From positions 372,001 through 436,000 of the forward strand of contig NZ_NFSC01000029.1 of the NCBI RefSeq assembly GCF_002157505.1: a DNA stretch of 64,000 nt, written 5' to 3'. Both the position numbers and the translations under genes were made by a program. This document shows positions 45,436-53,953 of this stretch, one piece after another (within the stretch, counting starts at the first letter, position 1; each line of letters opens with the position of its first letter). The notes beneath the pieces are model-generated. The model saw nothing but the letters and a program-made list of their open reading frames with translations. It was not told the DNA's origin and did not search any database. The DNA is from Arthrobacter agilis (lineage in GTDB: Bacteria; Actinomycetota; Actinomycetes; Actinomycetales; Micrococcaceae).

Positions 45436-46227
45436 GTGGCGCAACCCGACGGCCGCATCCCGATCGCGCTGTCCAGCGCCTCCGTCTATCCGCTCTCCGT
45501 CCACGACGCCTTCGCGCTCGCGCAGGACCTCGGCTACGACGGCGTGGAAGTCATGGTCACCAACAACTCCGTCAGTCAGGACCCCGACCAGCTCAGCGTG
45601 CTCAGCCAGCGCTATGAGATGCCGATCCTTGCCATCCACGCACCGACACTCCTGTTGACGCAGCAGGTGTGGGGCAAGGCCTGGACGAAGATCGAGCTCT
45701 CCGCTGCCATGGCCGCGGAGGTGGGGGCGAAGACCGTGGTGACGCACCCGCCGTTCCGGTGGCAGACGGGCTATGCCGAGGAGTTCCCGGAGGGCATCAC
45801 GCGGGTCGCCCGCGAGTACGGCATCGAGATCGCCGTCGAGAACATGTACCCGTGGAAGGTCCGGGGCCGCGAGGCGAAAGCATACCTGCCGCACTGGAAC
45901 CCCGTTCCCGAGCCGTACGAGCGCATCACGTGGGACTTCTCCCATGCCGCGATCGCCGGGATGGACTCCTACGAGGAGATCCGGGCCCTGGGGAACAGGC
46001 TCGCGCACGTGCACCTGACGGACGGCACGCCGAACGGCAAGGACGAGCACCTGCTGCCGGGCCAGGGCCAGCAGCGGTGCGCCGAGGCGCTCAACCACCT
46101 CGCCGACGCGGAGTGGGACGGAGTGGTGGCCGTGGAGGTCAGCACCCGCCGGGCACGCGGTGCGGGCGAGCGCGAGGAGTGGCTCGCGGAGACGCTCCGA
46201 TTCGCGCGGATGAACCTGGGCCACTGA
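45436..46227 (+). CDS. Sugar phosphate isomerase/epimerase-like TIM-barrel protein
   Basis: A 263-residue AP-endonuclease-2/xylose-isomerase-like TIM barrel. LGYDGVEVMVTNN (about 35-47), IEIAVENMYPW (about 132-142), WDFSHAAIAGMDSYEEI (about 164-180), HVHLTDGT (about 189-196) and GVVAVEVST supply the metal-binding Glu, His and Asp pattern of the fold. The substrate is not known. GTG 45436 follows the ppx stop by one base, so translation is coupled. Orthologues stand between ppx1 and proC in mycobacteria (Rv0498), and the gene keeps that position here apart from two genes now lying between it and proC. Confidence 0.88.
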   Translation: MAQPDGRIPIALSSASVYPLSVHDAFALAQDLGYDGVEVMVTNNSVSQDPDQLSVLSQRYEMPILAIHAPTLLLTQQVWGKAWTKIELSAAMAAEVGAKTVVTHPPFRWQTGYAEEFPEGITRVAREYGIEIAVENMYPWKVRGREAKAYLPHWNPVPEPYERITWDFSHAAIAGMDSYEEIRALGNRLAHVHLTDGTPNGKDEHLLPGQGQQRCAEALNHLADAEWDGVVAVEVSTRRARGAGEREEWLAETLRFARMNLGH

Positions 46228-46260
46228 GGCGGGGCCGCCGGAACGGGAGCCTGGCGGGGG

Positions 46261-46842
46261 TCAGGCCCGGTTGATGACAACGATGCGCACGAAGTGCACG
46301 GGTGTGTCGGACGGGTTGATGTAGGAGTAGGAGCGATCGGTGGCGATTCTGGCGGCCGATCCCGTAGGGACGACCTGTCTGTCGTTGGCGACGGCCAGGG
46401 CCAGCTCGCCGCGGGTGACGAGGAGAATTTCTTCTGATCCCTCCGGGTCGGGTTCGGCGTCGTACCGGTCGTGGGGTCCGAGCGTCCAGTCCCACAGTTC
46501 GGCTGCGCCGTGGCTGTGGGAGGTGACGAAGACACGGCCGGCGCTTTCCTCGGCGGCTCCCGCCCACACTGCCCTGGCGTCGTCGTCGTGCACGATCTCG
46601 ATGGGGGTATCTCTTCGGGAGCGGACGAGGACGGAGAAGTCGACCCCGAGGGCGCGGGCGATCTTGTCCAGTGTGACGAGGGAGGCGTTGGCACTGCCAC
46701 CCTCGATGGCTGTCAGCATGCGTCGGCTGACATCAGCGCGGCGGGCGAGGTCGGTGACGGAGACCTTCTGCTGCGCCCGGAGTTGGCGGATCGTCGAACC
46801 GACGAGGGCGACCAGGTCCCTGCCCTCCCGTGCTTCTGCCAT
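46261..46842 (-). CDS. XRE-family regulator with C-terminal cupin
   Basis: A 193-residue regulator. The helix-turn-helix covers about residues 14-68 (KVSVTDLARRADVSRRMLTA and the helix ending ALGVDF). The C-terminal cupin barrel (about 100-190) has HSHGAAELWDW and GSEEILLVTRGELALAV, but only part of the usual His/Glu metal set. Such HTH-cupin proteins repress adjacent amino-acid or polyamine genes until a small ligand binds the barrel. AAGGGGA precedes ATG 46842. It is divergent from the aminotransferase gene across 180 bases, which include GGTAACGCTACC (46879-46890), a possible site. Confidence 0.9.
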   Translation of the reverse strand: MAEAREGRDLVALVGSTIRQLRAQQKVSVTDLARRADVSRRMLTAIEGGSANASLVTLDKIARALGVDFSVLVRSRRDTPIEIVHDDDARAVWAGAAEESAGRVFVTSHSHGAAELWDWTLGPHDRYDAEPDPEGSEEILLVTRGELALAVANDRQVVPTGSAARIATDRSYSYINPSDTPVHFVRIVVINRA

Positions 46843-46928
46843 GCTGTCCCCTTGCGTGGGCGATAAAGTGCGCGTCCGGGTAACGCTACCAGCGCCTCTG
46901 GATGGTCCCTGTTCACGATCCCGCCCCC

Positions 46929-46960
46929 TTGACTTCCATTTCCCCTCTGGGCAATATAAG
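46929..46960 (+). promoter_or_regulatory. Promoter for the aminotransferase gene
   Basis: TTGACT at 46929-46934 is a good -35. CAATAT (46952-46957) follows at 17 bases and TATAAG (46955-46960) at 20 bases; either could be the -10. The stretch is unusually AT-rich for the window. The leader to ATG 47023 is about 60 bases. Confidence 0.55.
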
Positions 46961-47022
46961 TAACAAAAATTCGACGGGAAGCTCCACCAGCGGTGGGGAC
47001 GTTGTGAAGATGGGGAGTTGCC

Positions 47023-48180
47023 ATGAAGATCAGAAGTTTCGGCGTCGAGATCTGGATGAACCGCTATGAGAACGAGTGTGCCTACAACCTCGGTGAGACG
47101 TGCGTGGAGTCCCTGACCGTCGATCAGCTGCTGACTCTCGCCGGGCGGAAGGAAACGTTCCTCGAGGAAATTCTTCCGCTGAAACTCACCTACGGGGCCA
47201 TCGAGGGAACCGACGAGCTGCGGAGCCTCATCGCCGGCCTGTACGAGACGTTGGGGCCGGAAAACACGATCACGACCCATGGTGCGATCGGTGCGAACGC
47301 GTTGATCCATGAGACCCTCGTCGAGCCCGGGGACCGGGTCATCTCCGTGCTGCCGACCTACCAGCAGCACTACTCGATTCCCGAGAGCTACGGCGCCGAC
47401 GTGCAGCTGCTCAAGCTCCGCCCCGAGAACGGGTACCTGCCCGACCTCGAGGAGCTGAAGTCCCTCGTCACCCACACCACACGCCTGATCGTCCTCAACA
47501 ACCCGAACAACCCCTCGGGATCCGTGATGGACCGGGCGATGCTGCAGGCGGTCGCGGACATCGCTGACACCGTCGGTGCCTACGTTCTGTGTGATGAGGT
47601 ATACCGGGGAACCGCGCAGGAAGGCGACGGCAACACCGCATCCATCGCCGACGTCTATTCCCGCGGGATCAGCACCGCCAGCATGTCCAAAGCCTTCTCC
47701 CTGGCCGGGCTCCGCCTCGGCTGGGTCGCCGGTCCCGTCGAGGTCATCGAACGCGTATCGATCCGCCGCGACTACAACACCATCAGTGTCGGCATGATCG
47801 ACGACGTCCTGGCCCGCATCGCCCTCGAGAACAAGGACAAGATCCTAGAACGCTCACGCTCCATCGTGCGCACCAATCTGCAGATCCTCGACGACTGGGT
47901 GCAAAACGAACCCTCGATCACCTACCTCAAACCAGCAGGAGGCACCACGGCGCTGCTGGAATACAACACGGGTGAACCCTCCGCCGACCTCGCCGCAGCT
48001 CTGATGGACGAGGTCGGGGTCCTCATGACGCCGGGCAGCGCGTTCGACCTCGAAGGGTGCCTGCGCATCGGGTACGCGAACAACGAAACAGTCCTCCGCG
48101 AAGGCCTCGCCCGAGTCAGCGAATTCCTCGCGAACCGTGCCGACCGGACCAGTAGCGCCACCCCCCGGCTCCGCCGTTAA
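47023..48180 (+). CDS. PLP-dependent class I/II aminotransferase
   Basis: A 385-residue fold-type I aminotransferase. IVLNNPNNPSGSVMD (about 157-171) is the PLP-phosphate/Asn signature, CDEVYRGT (about 189-196) holds the Asp and Tyr contacting PLP, and STASMSKAFSLAGLRLGW (about 219-236) has the Schiff-base Lys (about 225). The Arg that binds substrate carboxylate is in CLRIGYANN (about 346). The N-terminus (EIWMNRYENECAYNLGETC) is typical of a group related to capreomycidine-synthase-like and other amino acid aminotransferases; the true substrate is unknown. GGGGAG precedes the ATG. Controlled probably by the divergent XRE-cupin gene. Confidence 0.9.
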   Translation: MKIRSFGVEIWMNRYENECAYNLGETCVESLTVDQLLTLAGRKETFLEEILPLKLTYGAIEGTDELRSLIAGLYETLGPENTITTHGAIGANALIHETLVEPGDRVISVLPTYQQHYSIPESYGADVQLLKLRPENGYLPDLEELKSLVTHTTRLIVLNNPNNPSGSVMDRAMLQAVADIADTVGAYVLCDEVYRGTAQEGDGNTASIADVYSRGISTASMSKAFSLAGLRLGWVAGPVEVIERVSIRRDYNTISVGMIDDVLARIALENKDKILERSRSIVRTNLQILDDWVQNEPSITYLKPAGGTTALLEYNTGEPSADLAAALMDEVGVLMTPGSAFDLEGCLRIGYANNETVLREGLARVSEFLANRADRTSSATPRLRR

Positions 48181-48357
48181 AGCGGAATGGCGCCGGTGGG
48201 TACGGATGTTGGGGGATCATCCGCTGCCACCGACGCCGGGCCGGATCAGGAATTCCGGCCCCATCACTCGCACCTTTATGGGGTAGTCGCAACACTAGGC
48301 GCCTTCCTTGTGCCGCAACACCGAGAACGCTGGGAACAGGCTGGAAACCGCTCGTGG

Positions 48358-48363
48358 CAGGAT
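48358..48363 (+). promoter_or_regulatory. -10-like hexamer before proC
   Basis: CAGGAT ends six bases before ATG 48370, the leaderless spacing. GGATGGGG could also act as a ribosome site. The 189 bases between the aminotransferase stop and proC hold no other feature that I can support. Confidence 0.4.
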
Positions 48364-48369
48364 GGGGCC

Positions 48370-49227
48370 ATGACTACGGAAACCACGCAGCGTATCGCCT
48401 TCCTCGGCTGCGGATCGATGAACGAGTCCATCCTGGCCGGGCTCCTGGCAGCCGGCCTCGACCCCGCCCTGGTCACGGCCACCGTGCGGCGCGCCGAGCG
48501 GGCGGAGGAACTCCGGCAGCGCCACGGGATCGACGCGCAGGCCACCTCCGAGGTCGACGGCGCGAACACCGCAGCCGTACGGGACGCCGACGTCGTCATC
48601 CTGGGGGTGAAACCCGTGGGCATCGTTCCGCTCGCCCGGGAGGTCGCTCCGGCGCTGAAGCCCTCCGCCGTGGTCCTGAGCGTTGCCGCCGCGGTGTCCA
48701 TCGCGATGATCGAGGCCGCCCTGCCCGCGGGGCAGCCTGTCATCCGATCGATGCCCAACACCCCCTCACGGCTGGGCAGGGGAGTGCTGTCCATCTCCGC
48801 AGGATCCTCCGCCGGACCGGACCTCATGGCGCAGGCCCGCGACCTGCTGCGGCCGGCCGGCACCGTCGTCGAGATCCCGGAGGAGCAGGTCGACGCGCTG
48901 TCGGCCGTCAGCGGCTCCGGTCCCGCGTACGCGTTCTACCTCGCCGAGGCCATGGCCGCTGCAGGCGAGGAGCTCGGGCTCGATCCGGACCTGGCCGGGC
49001 TGATCGCCCGCGAGACGGTCGCCGGGGCAGGCTTCATGCTCGCCGAGGAGGGTGCTGACGCCTCGGCACTGCGCCGGGCGGTCACCAGCCCGAACGGCAC
49101 CACGCAAAGCGCTATCGAGACCTTCGACAAGCTCGGGCTGGCGCACATCGTCGCGGACGGTGCCCAGGCCGCCACCGCTCGCGCTGCGGAGATCACGCGC
49201 GAGCTGGCGGAGCCGGCGTCGTCCTGA
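48370..49227 (+). CDS. proC: Pyrroline-5-carboxylate reductase
   Basis: A 285-residue NADPH-dependent enzyme for the last step of proline synthesis. The Rossmann motif is IAFLGCGSMNESILAGLL (about 8-25). ILGVKPVGI (about 77), RSMPNTPSRLGRGV (about 122-135) and the family signature AVSGSGPAYAFYLAEAM (about 178-194) are all present, with the C-terminal GTTQSAIETF that shapes the active site. ATG 48370 was chosen; the frame is open for 61 more codons upstream but these lack homology. The mycobacterial proC (Rv0500) likewise precedes a BldC-type gene and bS22, with fewer genes between. Confidence 0.96.
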   Translation: MTTETTQRIAFLGCGSMNESILAGLLAAGLDPALVTATVRRAERAEELRQRHGIDAQATSEVDGANTAAVRDADVVILGVKPVGIVPLAREVAPALKPSAVVLSVAAAVSIAMIEAALPAGQPVIRSMPNTPSRLGRGVLSISAGSSAGPDLMAQARDLLRPAGTVVEIPEEQVDALSAVSGSGPAYAFYLAEAMAAAGEELGLDPDLAGLIARETVAGAGFMLAEEGADASALRRAVTSPNGTTQSAIETFDKLGLAHIVADGAQAATARAAEITRELAEPASS

Positions 49228-49274
49228 CCACGGCCGGCCGCCGGCACTGACGCAGGCGGACCGGGCCGGTTCAG

Positions 49275-49943
49275 CTAGGGCCGGCCGGCGAAGCGCTCGA
49301 GCAGGTCCACATGACCCGAGACGATCAGCATGTCGCGGCCGGACACCTTCGTCTCGGGCCGCGCATAGGTGAAGTCCTCGCCGGGCGATTTCACGCCGAC
49401 CACCGTGACGCCGTACTTCGAGCGCACGGACGACTCGGCGAGCGTGAAGCCCTGGGTCTCCTTCGGCGGGTACATCTTCACGATCGCGAACCCGTCGTCG
49501 AACTCGATGAAGTCGAGCATGCGCCCGCCGACGAGGTGCGCGGCCCGCTGGCCGGCGTCGGCCTCGGGATAGATGACGTGGTTGGCGCCGATGCGCTTGA
49601 GGATCTTGCCGTGCGAGGGGGTGATGGCCTTGACCCACAGGTGGTCGATGCCGAGGTCCACGAGATTGGCGGCGATGAGCACACTGGACTCGATCGAGGT
49701 TCCGACCCCGACCACGGCGGCGGAGAACTCCTGGGCGCCGAGCTGCCGGAGTGCGTCGATGTTCGTCGCATCCGCCTCCACGACGTGCGTGAGGATGCCC
49801 GCGAACTTCTGGACCAGTTGCGGGTCCCGCTCGATGGCCAGGACCTCGCGGCCCTGGCGGACCAGTTGCTCGGCCGTGGCCGCGCCGAAGCGGCCGAGTC
49901 CGATCACGAGGACGGGTGCGTTGTGTGCGGGTCTTTCAGCCAA
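49275..49943 (-). CDS. ktrA: Potassium uptake regulatory subunit (KtrA/TrkA)
   Basis: A 222-residue cytoplasmic RCK protein. VLVIGLGRFGAATAEQLV (about 11-28) is the nucleotide-binding Rossmann motif, with the acidic end of strand 2 in VLAIERD (about 35). A C-terminal RCK_C domain (about 140-220) begins FDDGFAIVKMYPP. It gates the membrane subunit in response to ATP/ADP and, in many Gram-positives, cyclic-di-AMP. The start ATG overlaps the end of the KtrB gene by eight bases, so both are made from one transcript. It converges on proC with 47 bases between stops and no clear hairpin there. Confidence 0.93.
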   Translation of the reverse strand: MAERPAHNAPVLVIGLGRFGAATAEQLVRQGREVLAIERDPQLVQKFAGILTHVVEADATNIDALRQLGAQEFSAAVVGVGTSIESSVLIAANLVDLGIDHLWVKAITPSHGKILKRIGANHVIYPEADAGQRAAHLVGGRMLDFIEFDDGFAIVKMYPPKETQGFTLAESSVRSKYGVTVVGVKSPGEDFTYARPETKVSGRDMLIVSGHVDLLERFAGRP

Positions 49944-51348
49944 TGATCGGCCTCTCGTCGGGGTAGTGGTACAGCGTGCTGCGTTGCCTCAGCGCGAGAG
50001 CCGAGGCGAGGGTGATGGTGCCCATGCGCCCCGCGAACATCAGGGCGGACAGGACATACTTGCCGGCAGGCGGCAGTTCGGCGCTCAGGTTGGTGCTGAG
50101 GCCGACGGTCGCGAACGCGGAGATGACCTCGAAGACCACCTTGTCCAGCGGTTCGTCCGAGAGGGCGAGGATGAGGCCGCTGCCGACCAGGACGAGCGTG
50201 GCGCCCATGAAGATCACCGAGATGGCGACGCGCATCACGCTGTGCGGGATGGTGCGCCCCCAGGCGCGCACGTCGGAGTCGCCGCGCGCTTCGGCGACGA
50301 TCGCGAGGAACATGACGGCGATGGTGGTGACCTTGATCCCGCCGGCTGTCGACGCCGACCCGCCGCCCGCGAACATGAGGGCGTCCGTCAGGAGCATCGT
50401 CGTCGTGTTCATGTCGTTCTGGTCCACGAGGTTGAACCCGCCGGAGCGCGTCATGACCGAGGCGAAGAGGGCATGGATGGTCTTGTCGGCGACGCTGAGG
50501 TTGGCGATCGTGCGGTCGTTCTCCCACTCGAGGAACCCCCATGCGAAGGTGCCCGCGACGAGCAGGATCAGCGAGACGGACACCGTGAGTTTTGCATGCA
50601 GCGTCCACTTCCTGAACCGGTGGCCCACCTGCACGAGGACCATGACCACGGGGAAGCCGAGGCTGCCGAGGAAGACACCGACCATGAGCGGGGTGAGGAT
50701 CCAGAGGTCCGTCTCGTAGGGCACCAGGCCGTCGCTGTGGGGGGTGAAGCCTGCGTTGTTGAAGGCGGAGATGGAGTAGAAGATGCCGTGCCAGAGCGCC
50801 TGCCACCACGGTTCACCGAGGAGCATGAAACGGGGGATCAGGACGACGGCGAGCACCACCTCGATCACCACGGAGGTAGTGATGACGATCCTCAGGAGCG
50901 TACCGATCTCACCGAGGCGGCTGGCATTGTTGAGGGCTTCCTGCGCCAGGAGCTTCCCCCGGACCCCGAGGCGCTTGCTGACGATCAGGGCCAGGAGGGA
51001 CGCGAGGGTGAGGGTGCCGAGACCGCCGATGAAGATGCCGAGCAGGATCACCAGTTGCCCGAAGAAGGACCAGTGCGTCGCGGTGGACACGACGGTGAGG
51101 CCGGTGACGCAGACGGAGGACACCGCTGTGAAGAACGCATCGTGCAGGGGGGTGACCGTGCCGCTGCTGGTCGACATGGGCAGGCTGAGCAGCGCGGTGA
51201 AGACCAGGATGACGGCGATGAAGATGAAGAGGGCGAGCCGGGCGGGCGAGCTGTTCGCGAAGGAGTCGACGAAGTCGCGGATCGAGGCCAGCAGCCTGAA
51301 GTACCCGTTCTGATCGTCCTTCAGCCGTCGAGGCTGGAAACTCACCAT
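49936..51348 (-). CDS. ktrB: Potassium uptake membrane subunit (KtrB/TrkH)
   Basis: A 470-residue protein of the Trk/Ktr/HKT superfamily with four pore modules, each helix-pore loop-helix. SSVCVTGLTVVSTATHWSFF (about 76-95) is the first selectivity-filter region; FYSISAFNNAGFTPHSDGL (about 190-210), ASVMTRSGGFNLVD (about 300) and VISAFATVGLSTNLSAELP (about 408) give the other three filter segments, each with the conserved Gly. K+ enters together with Na+ or H+, controlled by KtrA. The ATG at 51348 has GGGCGG three bases upstream, a weak site. The divergent acuC lies 136 bases away. Confidence 0.94.
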   Translation of the reverse strand: MVSFQPRRLKDDQNGYFRLLASIRDFVDSFANSSPARLALFIFIAVILVFTALLSLPMSTSSGTVTPLHDAFFTAVSSVCVTGLTVVSTATHWSFFGQLVILLGIFIGGLGTLTLASLLALIVSKRLGVRGKLLAQEALNNASRLGEIGTLLRIVITTSVVIEVVLAVVLIPRFMLLGEPWWQALWHGIFYSISAFNNAGFTPHSDGLVPYETDLWILTPLMVGVFLGSLGFPVVMVLVQVGHRFRKWTLHAKLTVSVSLILLVAGTFAWGFLEWENDRTIANLSVADKTIHALFASVMTRSGGFNLVDQNDMNTTTMLLTDALMFAGGGSASTAGGIKVTTIAVMFLAIVAEARGDSDVRAWGRTIPHSVMRVAISVIFMGATLVLVGSGLILALSDEPLDKVVFEVISAFATVGLSTNLSAELPPAGKYVLSALMFAGRMGTITLASALALRQRSTLYHYPDERPIIG

Positions 51349-51471
51349 TGCCGCCCGCTCTGCCCCGTTCGCTGGTCCTCCCGCCGAAGCGGCACCGGAA
51401 TCATCCCTTATTCTCCCTTGCAGTAGTAAAGCATCTCACCCGGCTGCGTCGTCGTAATATCCCCCATCGCG

Positions 51472-51477
51472 TAGCCT
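51472..51477 (+). promoter_or_regulatory. -10 hexamer of a leaderless promoter (acuC)
   Basis: TAGCCT ends seven bases before ATG 51485, so the mRNA is probably leaderless. Confidence 0.5.
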
Positions 51478-51484
51478 TGCAGGG

Positions 51485-52687
51485 ATGTCTACGCATTCAG
51501 GGCCAGCGGTACCCCTCCAGGTCGTCTGGGACGAATCGATGCTGGCCTACGACTTCGGCGCACAGCACCCCATGAACCCGGAGAGGCTGCATCTCACGGC
51601 CCGGCTCACGCGTGAGTGCGGCCTGCTCGACCTCGGCCATGTGACGGTCGCATCGCCCTTCGTGGCCTCGGACGACGACCTCGCGACGGTCCACAGCCCC
51701 GACTACATCAGCGCCGTCCGCATGGTCAGCAGCAACCCGGACCGCTCGGACGCCGGAAGGGGACTCGGCACGGAGGACACCCCCGCGTTCGCGGGCATGC
51801 ACGAGGCGAGTGCCCGTCTCGCGGGCGGTTCGCTGGGCGCGGCGGAGGCAGTGATGCAGGGCTCTGTCGTGCGGGCGGTCAATTTCGGCGGTGGCATGCA
51901 CCATGCGGCCCGTTCGCGCGCCAGCGGCTTCTGCATCTACAACGACGCCGCAGCGGCCATCCAGCGGCTGCTCGACCGCGGCGCCCGGCGCGTCCTCTAC
52001 ATCGACGTCGACGCCCATCACGGCGACGGCACCCAGAGCATCTTCTGGGACGACCCCCGCGTCATGACGATCTCCCTCCACGAGACGGGCATGAGCCTCT
52101 TCCCCGGGACCGGCTTCGCCAACGAGACGGGCGGACCGGGTGCCGAGGGCTATGCCGTGAACGTGGCGCTGCCGACGGTCGCGGGAGATTCCGCCGTGCT
52201 GCGGGCCTTCCACGCCGTCGTGCCGCAGCTCGCCGGGGCCTTCGCGCCCGATGTCATCGTCAGCCAGCACGGGTGCGACTCCCACCGGGAGGATCCCCTC
52301 ACCAACCTGCGCGTCAGCGTCGACGCGCAGCACGCGATGATGCTCGGGGTACGGGAGCTGGCGGACCGGCTCTGCGACGGGCGGTGGATCTCGACCGGCG
52401 GCGGCGGCTATGCCCTGGCGAGCGTCGTGCCACGGTCCTGGACATTGCTCGTCGCCGTGGCGGCCGGAGCCGCAATAGCGCCGGCGACCCCGGTGCCCGC
52501 GGCGTGGCGGGACTACGTGCTCGAGCGGCACGGCATCGACACCCCGGCGCTCATGGGCGACGGCGCCGATCCGTGGTGGCGCTCCTGGGAGATCGGGTAC
52601 GACCCGAACGACGACCTGGATCGCACGGTGATGGCCACCCGCAAGGCGGTGTTCCCACTCCACGGGCTCGACCCCTGGTTCGACTGA
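51485..52687 (+). CDS. acuC: AcuC-type protein deacetylase (histone deacetylase family)
   Basis: A 400-residue class I-like deacetylase. HPMNPERLHLTARL (about 20) opens the domain. NFGGGMHHAARSRASGFC (about 134-151) has the catalytic His pair and DVDAHHGDGT (about 174) and SQHGCDSH (about 260) provide the zinc ligands (Asp, His, Asp). ISTGGGGYAL (about 302) completes the active site, although the catalytic Tyr of eukaryotic enzymes lies in this GGGGY. AcuC removes the acetyl group from the Lys of acetyl-CoA synthetase and restores its activity; acsA is 28 kb away in this window. Start ATG 51485 has the leaderless -10. Confidence 0.93.
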   Translation: MSTHSGPAVPLQVVWDESMLAYDFGAQHPMNPERLHLTARLTRECGLLDLGHVTVASPFVASDDDLATVHSPDYISAVRMVSSNPDRSDAGRGLGTEDTPAFAGMHEASARLAGGSLGAAEAVMQGSVVRAVNFGGGMHHAARSRASGFCIYNDAAAAIQRLLDRGARRVLYIDVDAHHGDGTQSIFWDDPRVMTISLHETGMSLFPGTGFANETGGPGAEGYAVNVALPTVAGDSAVLRAFHAVVPQLAGAFAPDVIVSQHGCDSHREDPLTNLRVSVDAQHAMMLGVRELADRLCDGRWISTGGGGYALASVVPRSWTLLVAVAAGAAIAPATPVPAAWRDYVLERHGIDTPALMGDGADPWWRSWEIGYDPNDDLDRTVMATRKAVFPLHGLDPWFD

Positions 52688-52726
52688 TTCGCCGGGCGTC
52701 AAGATGCCGTCCGGCGTATATATCGC

Positions 52727-52732
52727 TAGGGT
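52727..52732 (+). promoter_or_regulatory. -10 hexamer and possible operator for the ArsR gene
   Basis: TAGGGT ends six bases before ATG 52739. Just before it GCGTATATATCGC (52714-52726) has GCG/CGC arms around an AT-rich core, the likely self-operator of the ArsR protein or part of its promoter. Confidence 0.5.
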
Positions 52733-52738
52733 GGGCGG

Positions 52739-53359
52739 ATGGGAATCGATGATGTATTCGCTGTCATCGCCGAAGGAACGCGCAGGCAGATCCTCAAGCA
52801 CCTGCGCGACGGCGACAAAGCGGTGGGGGAGCTCGTTGTCGAGCTGCAGGTGAGTCAGCCGACGGTGTCCAAGCACCTGAAGGTCCTGCGGGAGGCAGGA
52901 CTGGTCAGCATGAGGGCGCAGGGCCAGAAGCGCTACTACTCGCTGGACACCGCCCCGCTCGGACTCGTGCGGGACTGGCTCGCCGAATTCGAGCCACGGG
53001 CCGTGCAGCCCGGGGTGCCCGAACCGGCCGGAGGAAACGCACAGGCCGCCGCCGGTCCCGAGGCAGGGTCCGGAGCGGGACCTGATGCGGAACCGGCGGC
53101 TGTACCGGATGCCGCCCCCGCGGCGGGATCGGAGGCTGTGCCGGATGCTGTACCGGATACTGCACCGGAGGTTGTGTCCGGCGCGGTCGCCGAGGCGACG
53201 CCGGCAGAAGTGGGAGTCCTTGCCGCTGCGGTCCTGGCAGGCCCGGAAGTCCCGACCGAACCGGGGGCCCCGAGACCCCAGATCGGCAGGACCATGGGCA
53301 GGGCGGCCGAGCGCGCCGCCGATCTCCTGTCGCAGTTGCGCCGTCGTCGCGATTCGTGA
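52739..53359 (+). CDS. ArsR-family regulator with long low-complexity tail
   Basis: A 206-residue protein. Residues 1-88 are a winged helix of the ArsR/SmtB type: AEGTRRQILKHLRDGDKAVG, then VSQPTVSKHLKVLREAGLVS (recognition helix) and GQKRYYSLDTAPL. No metal-binding Cys/His set is visible. From about residue 95 to 175 the chain is almost only Ala, Pro, Gly, Glu, Asp and Val (PDAEPAAVPDAAPAAGSEAV and similar), probably disordered. It ends with a short basic helix (RAAERAADLLSQLRRRRDS). Typical ArsR proteins are 95-120 residues. ATG 52739 fits a leaderless transcript. In mycobacteria an unrelated gene set stands here, so its targets are unknown. Confidence 0.85.
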   Translation: MGIDDVFAVIAEGTRRQILKHLRDGDKAVGELVVELQVSQPTVSKHLKVLREAGLVSMRAQGQKRYYSLDTAPLGLVRDWLAEFEPRAVQPGVPEPAGGNAQAAAGPEAGSGAGPDAEPAAVPDAAPAAGSEAVPDAVPDTAPEVVSGAVAEATPAEVGVLAAAVLAGPEVPTEPGAPRPQIGRTMGRAAERAADLLSQLRRRRDS

Positions 53360-53542
53360 GGCCCTGTCCGCAGGGCCGGAGCAGGGCTTCCTTTTCGTTT
53401 GGTTCCACCAGCCACTAAAGTGATTCCTTAGGCGGATCATCCTTTGCTACAAGGCGACACGCCGTGCAGTCGCTCCGGGCATCCTTCCCGATGCCGGTCT
53501 CGGAGCGAGATCCAGGCCTCCATGCAAAGGAATAGTGGTGTG

Positions 53543-53755
53543 ATGGCAGACGGGAATCACTTCTCGGATGTGCAGTTTCTGACGGTCGCGGAAGTGGCCG
53601 AGCTCATGCGTGTCTCCCGGATGACCGTGTACAGGCTGGTCCACGCGGGAGACCTGCCCGCAGTCCAGTTCGGACGGTCCTACCGGGTCCCCGAGTCGGC
53701 AGTGGGGGAGTTCCTCCACCGGGCGCAGGTCGACGTCCAGACCGAGAGCGCCTGA
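53543..53755 (+). CDS. bldC: BldC-like MerR-type small DNA-binding protein
   Basis: A 70-residue protein, the size of Streptomyces BldC (68). It is little more than one winged helix: FLTVAEVAELMRVSRMTVYR (about 13-32), then LVHAGDLPAVQFGRSYRVPE (about 33-52). BldC proteins bind DNA cooperatively as head-to-tail chains and control development in streptomycetes; in non-sporulating relatives the role is unknown. ATG 53543 is preceded by an in-frame GTG at 53540; AAAGGAA lies seven bases before the GTG and either could be used. It is followed by a terminator and bS22, as in many actinobacteria (Rv0500A/Rv0500B). Confidence 0.92.
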   Translation: MADGNHFSDVQFLTVAEVAELMRVSRMTVYRLVHAGDLPAVQFGRSYRVPESAVGEFLHRAQVDVQTESA

Positions 53756-53815
53756 GCGGCGGGCGGACCGTCCAGTCCGTTCTCCAAACGGATGTACCCT
53801 GTTAAGGAGCGTTTT

Positions 53816-53843
53816 GGGCGGGCCTAGGCCCGCTCGACTTTTT
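53816..53843 (+). terminator. Rho-independent terminator after bldC
   Basis: The 16-base perfect palindrome GCGGGCCTAGGCCCGC (53818-53833) is followed within six bases by TTTTT. It is one of the few T-tailed terminators in the window. TACCCT just before it could be a -10 for bS22, in which case the hairpin would sit in the bS22 leader. Confidence 0.75.
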
Positions 53844-53953
53844 GCACCATCCGGGCAACTGCCAGCAGGCATGCGCCTTTCGTCATCACAGCGCTGGCCT
53901 CCTGGCTTCCTGCCTGGGTCCGCGCTGGCTACACAACAGTTTGTGAGGACTCT

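Noticed and set aside
46861-47022. Riboswitch in the XRE/aminotransferase intergenic region
   Set aside because: I could find no known riboswitch consensus; promoter elements and a small dyad explain the conserved-looking bases.
48187-48369. A 61-residue N-terminal extension of proC
   Set aside because: The family starts at the Rossmann strand just after ATG 48370, and the extension shows no homology.
49573-51426. A 617-codon plus-strand open frame opposite the ktr genes
   Set aside because: It is rich in Asp, Glu, Gly and His as expected from antisense GC-rich codons, and the ktr genes are certain.
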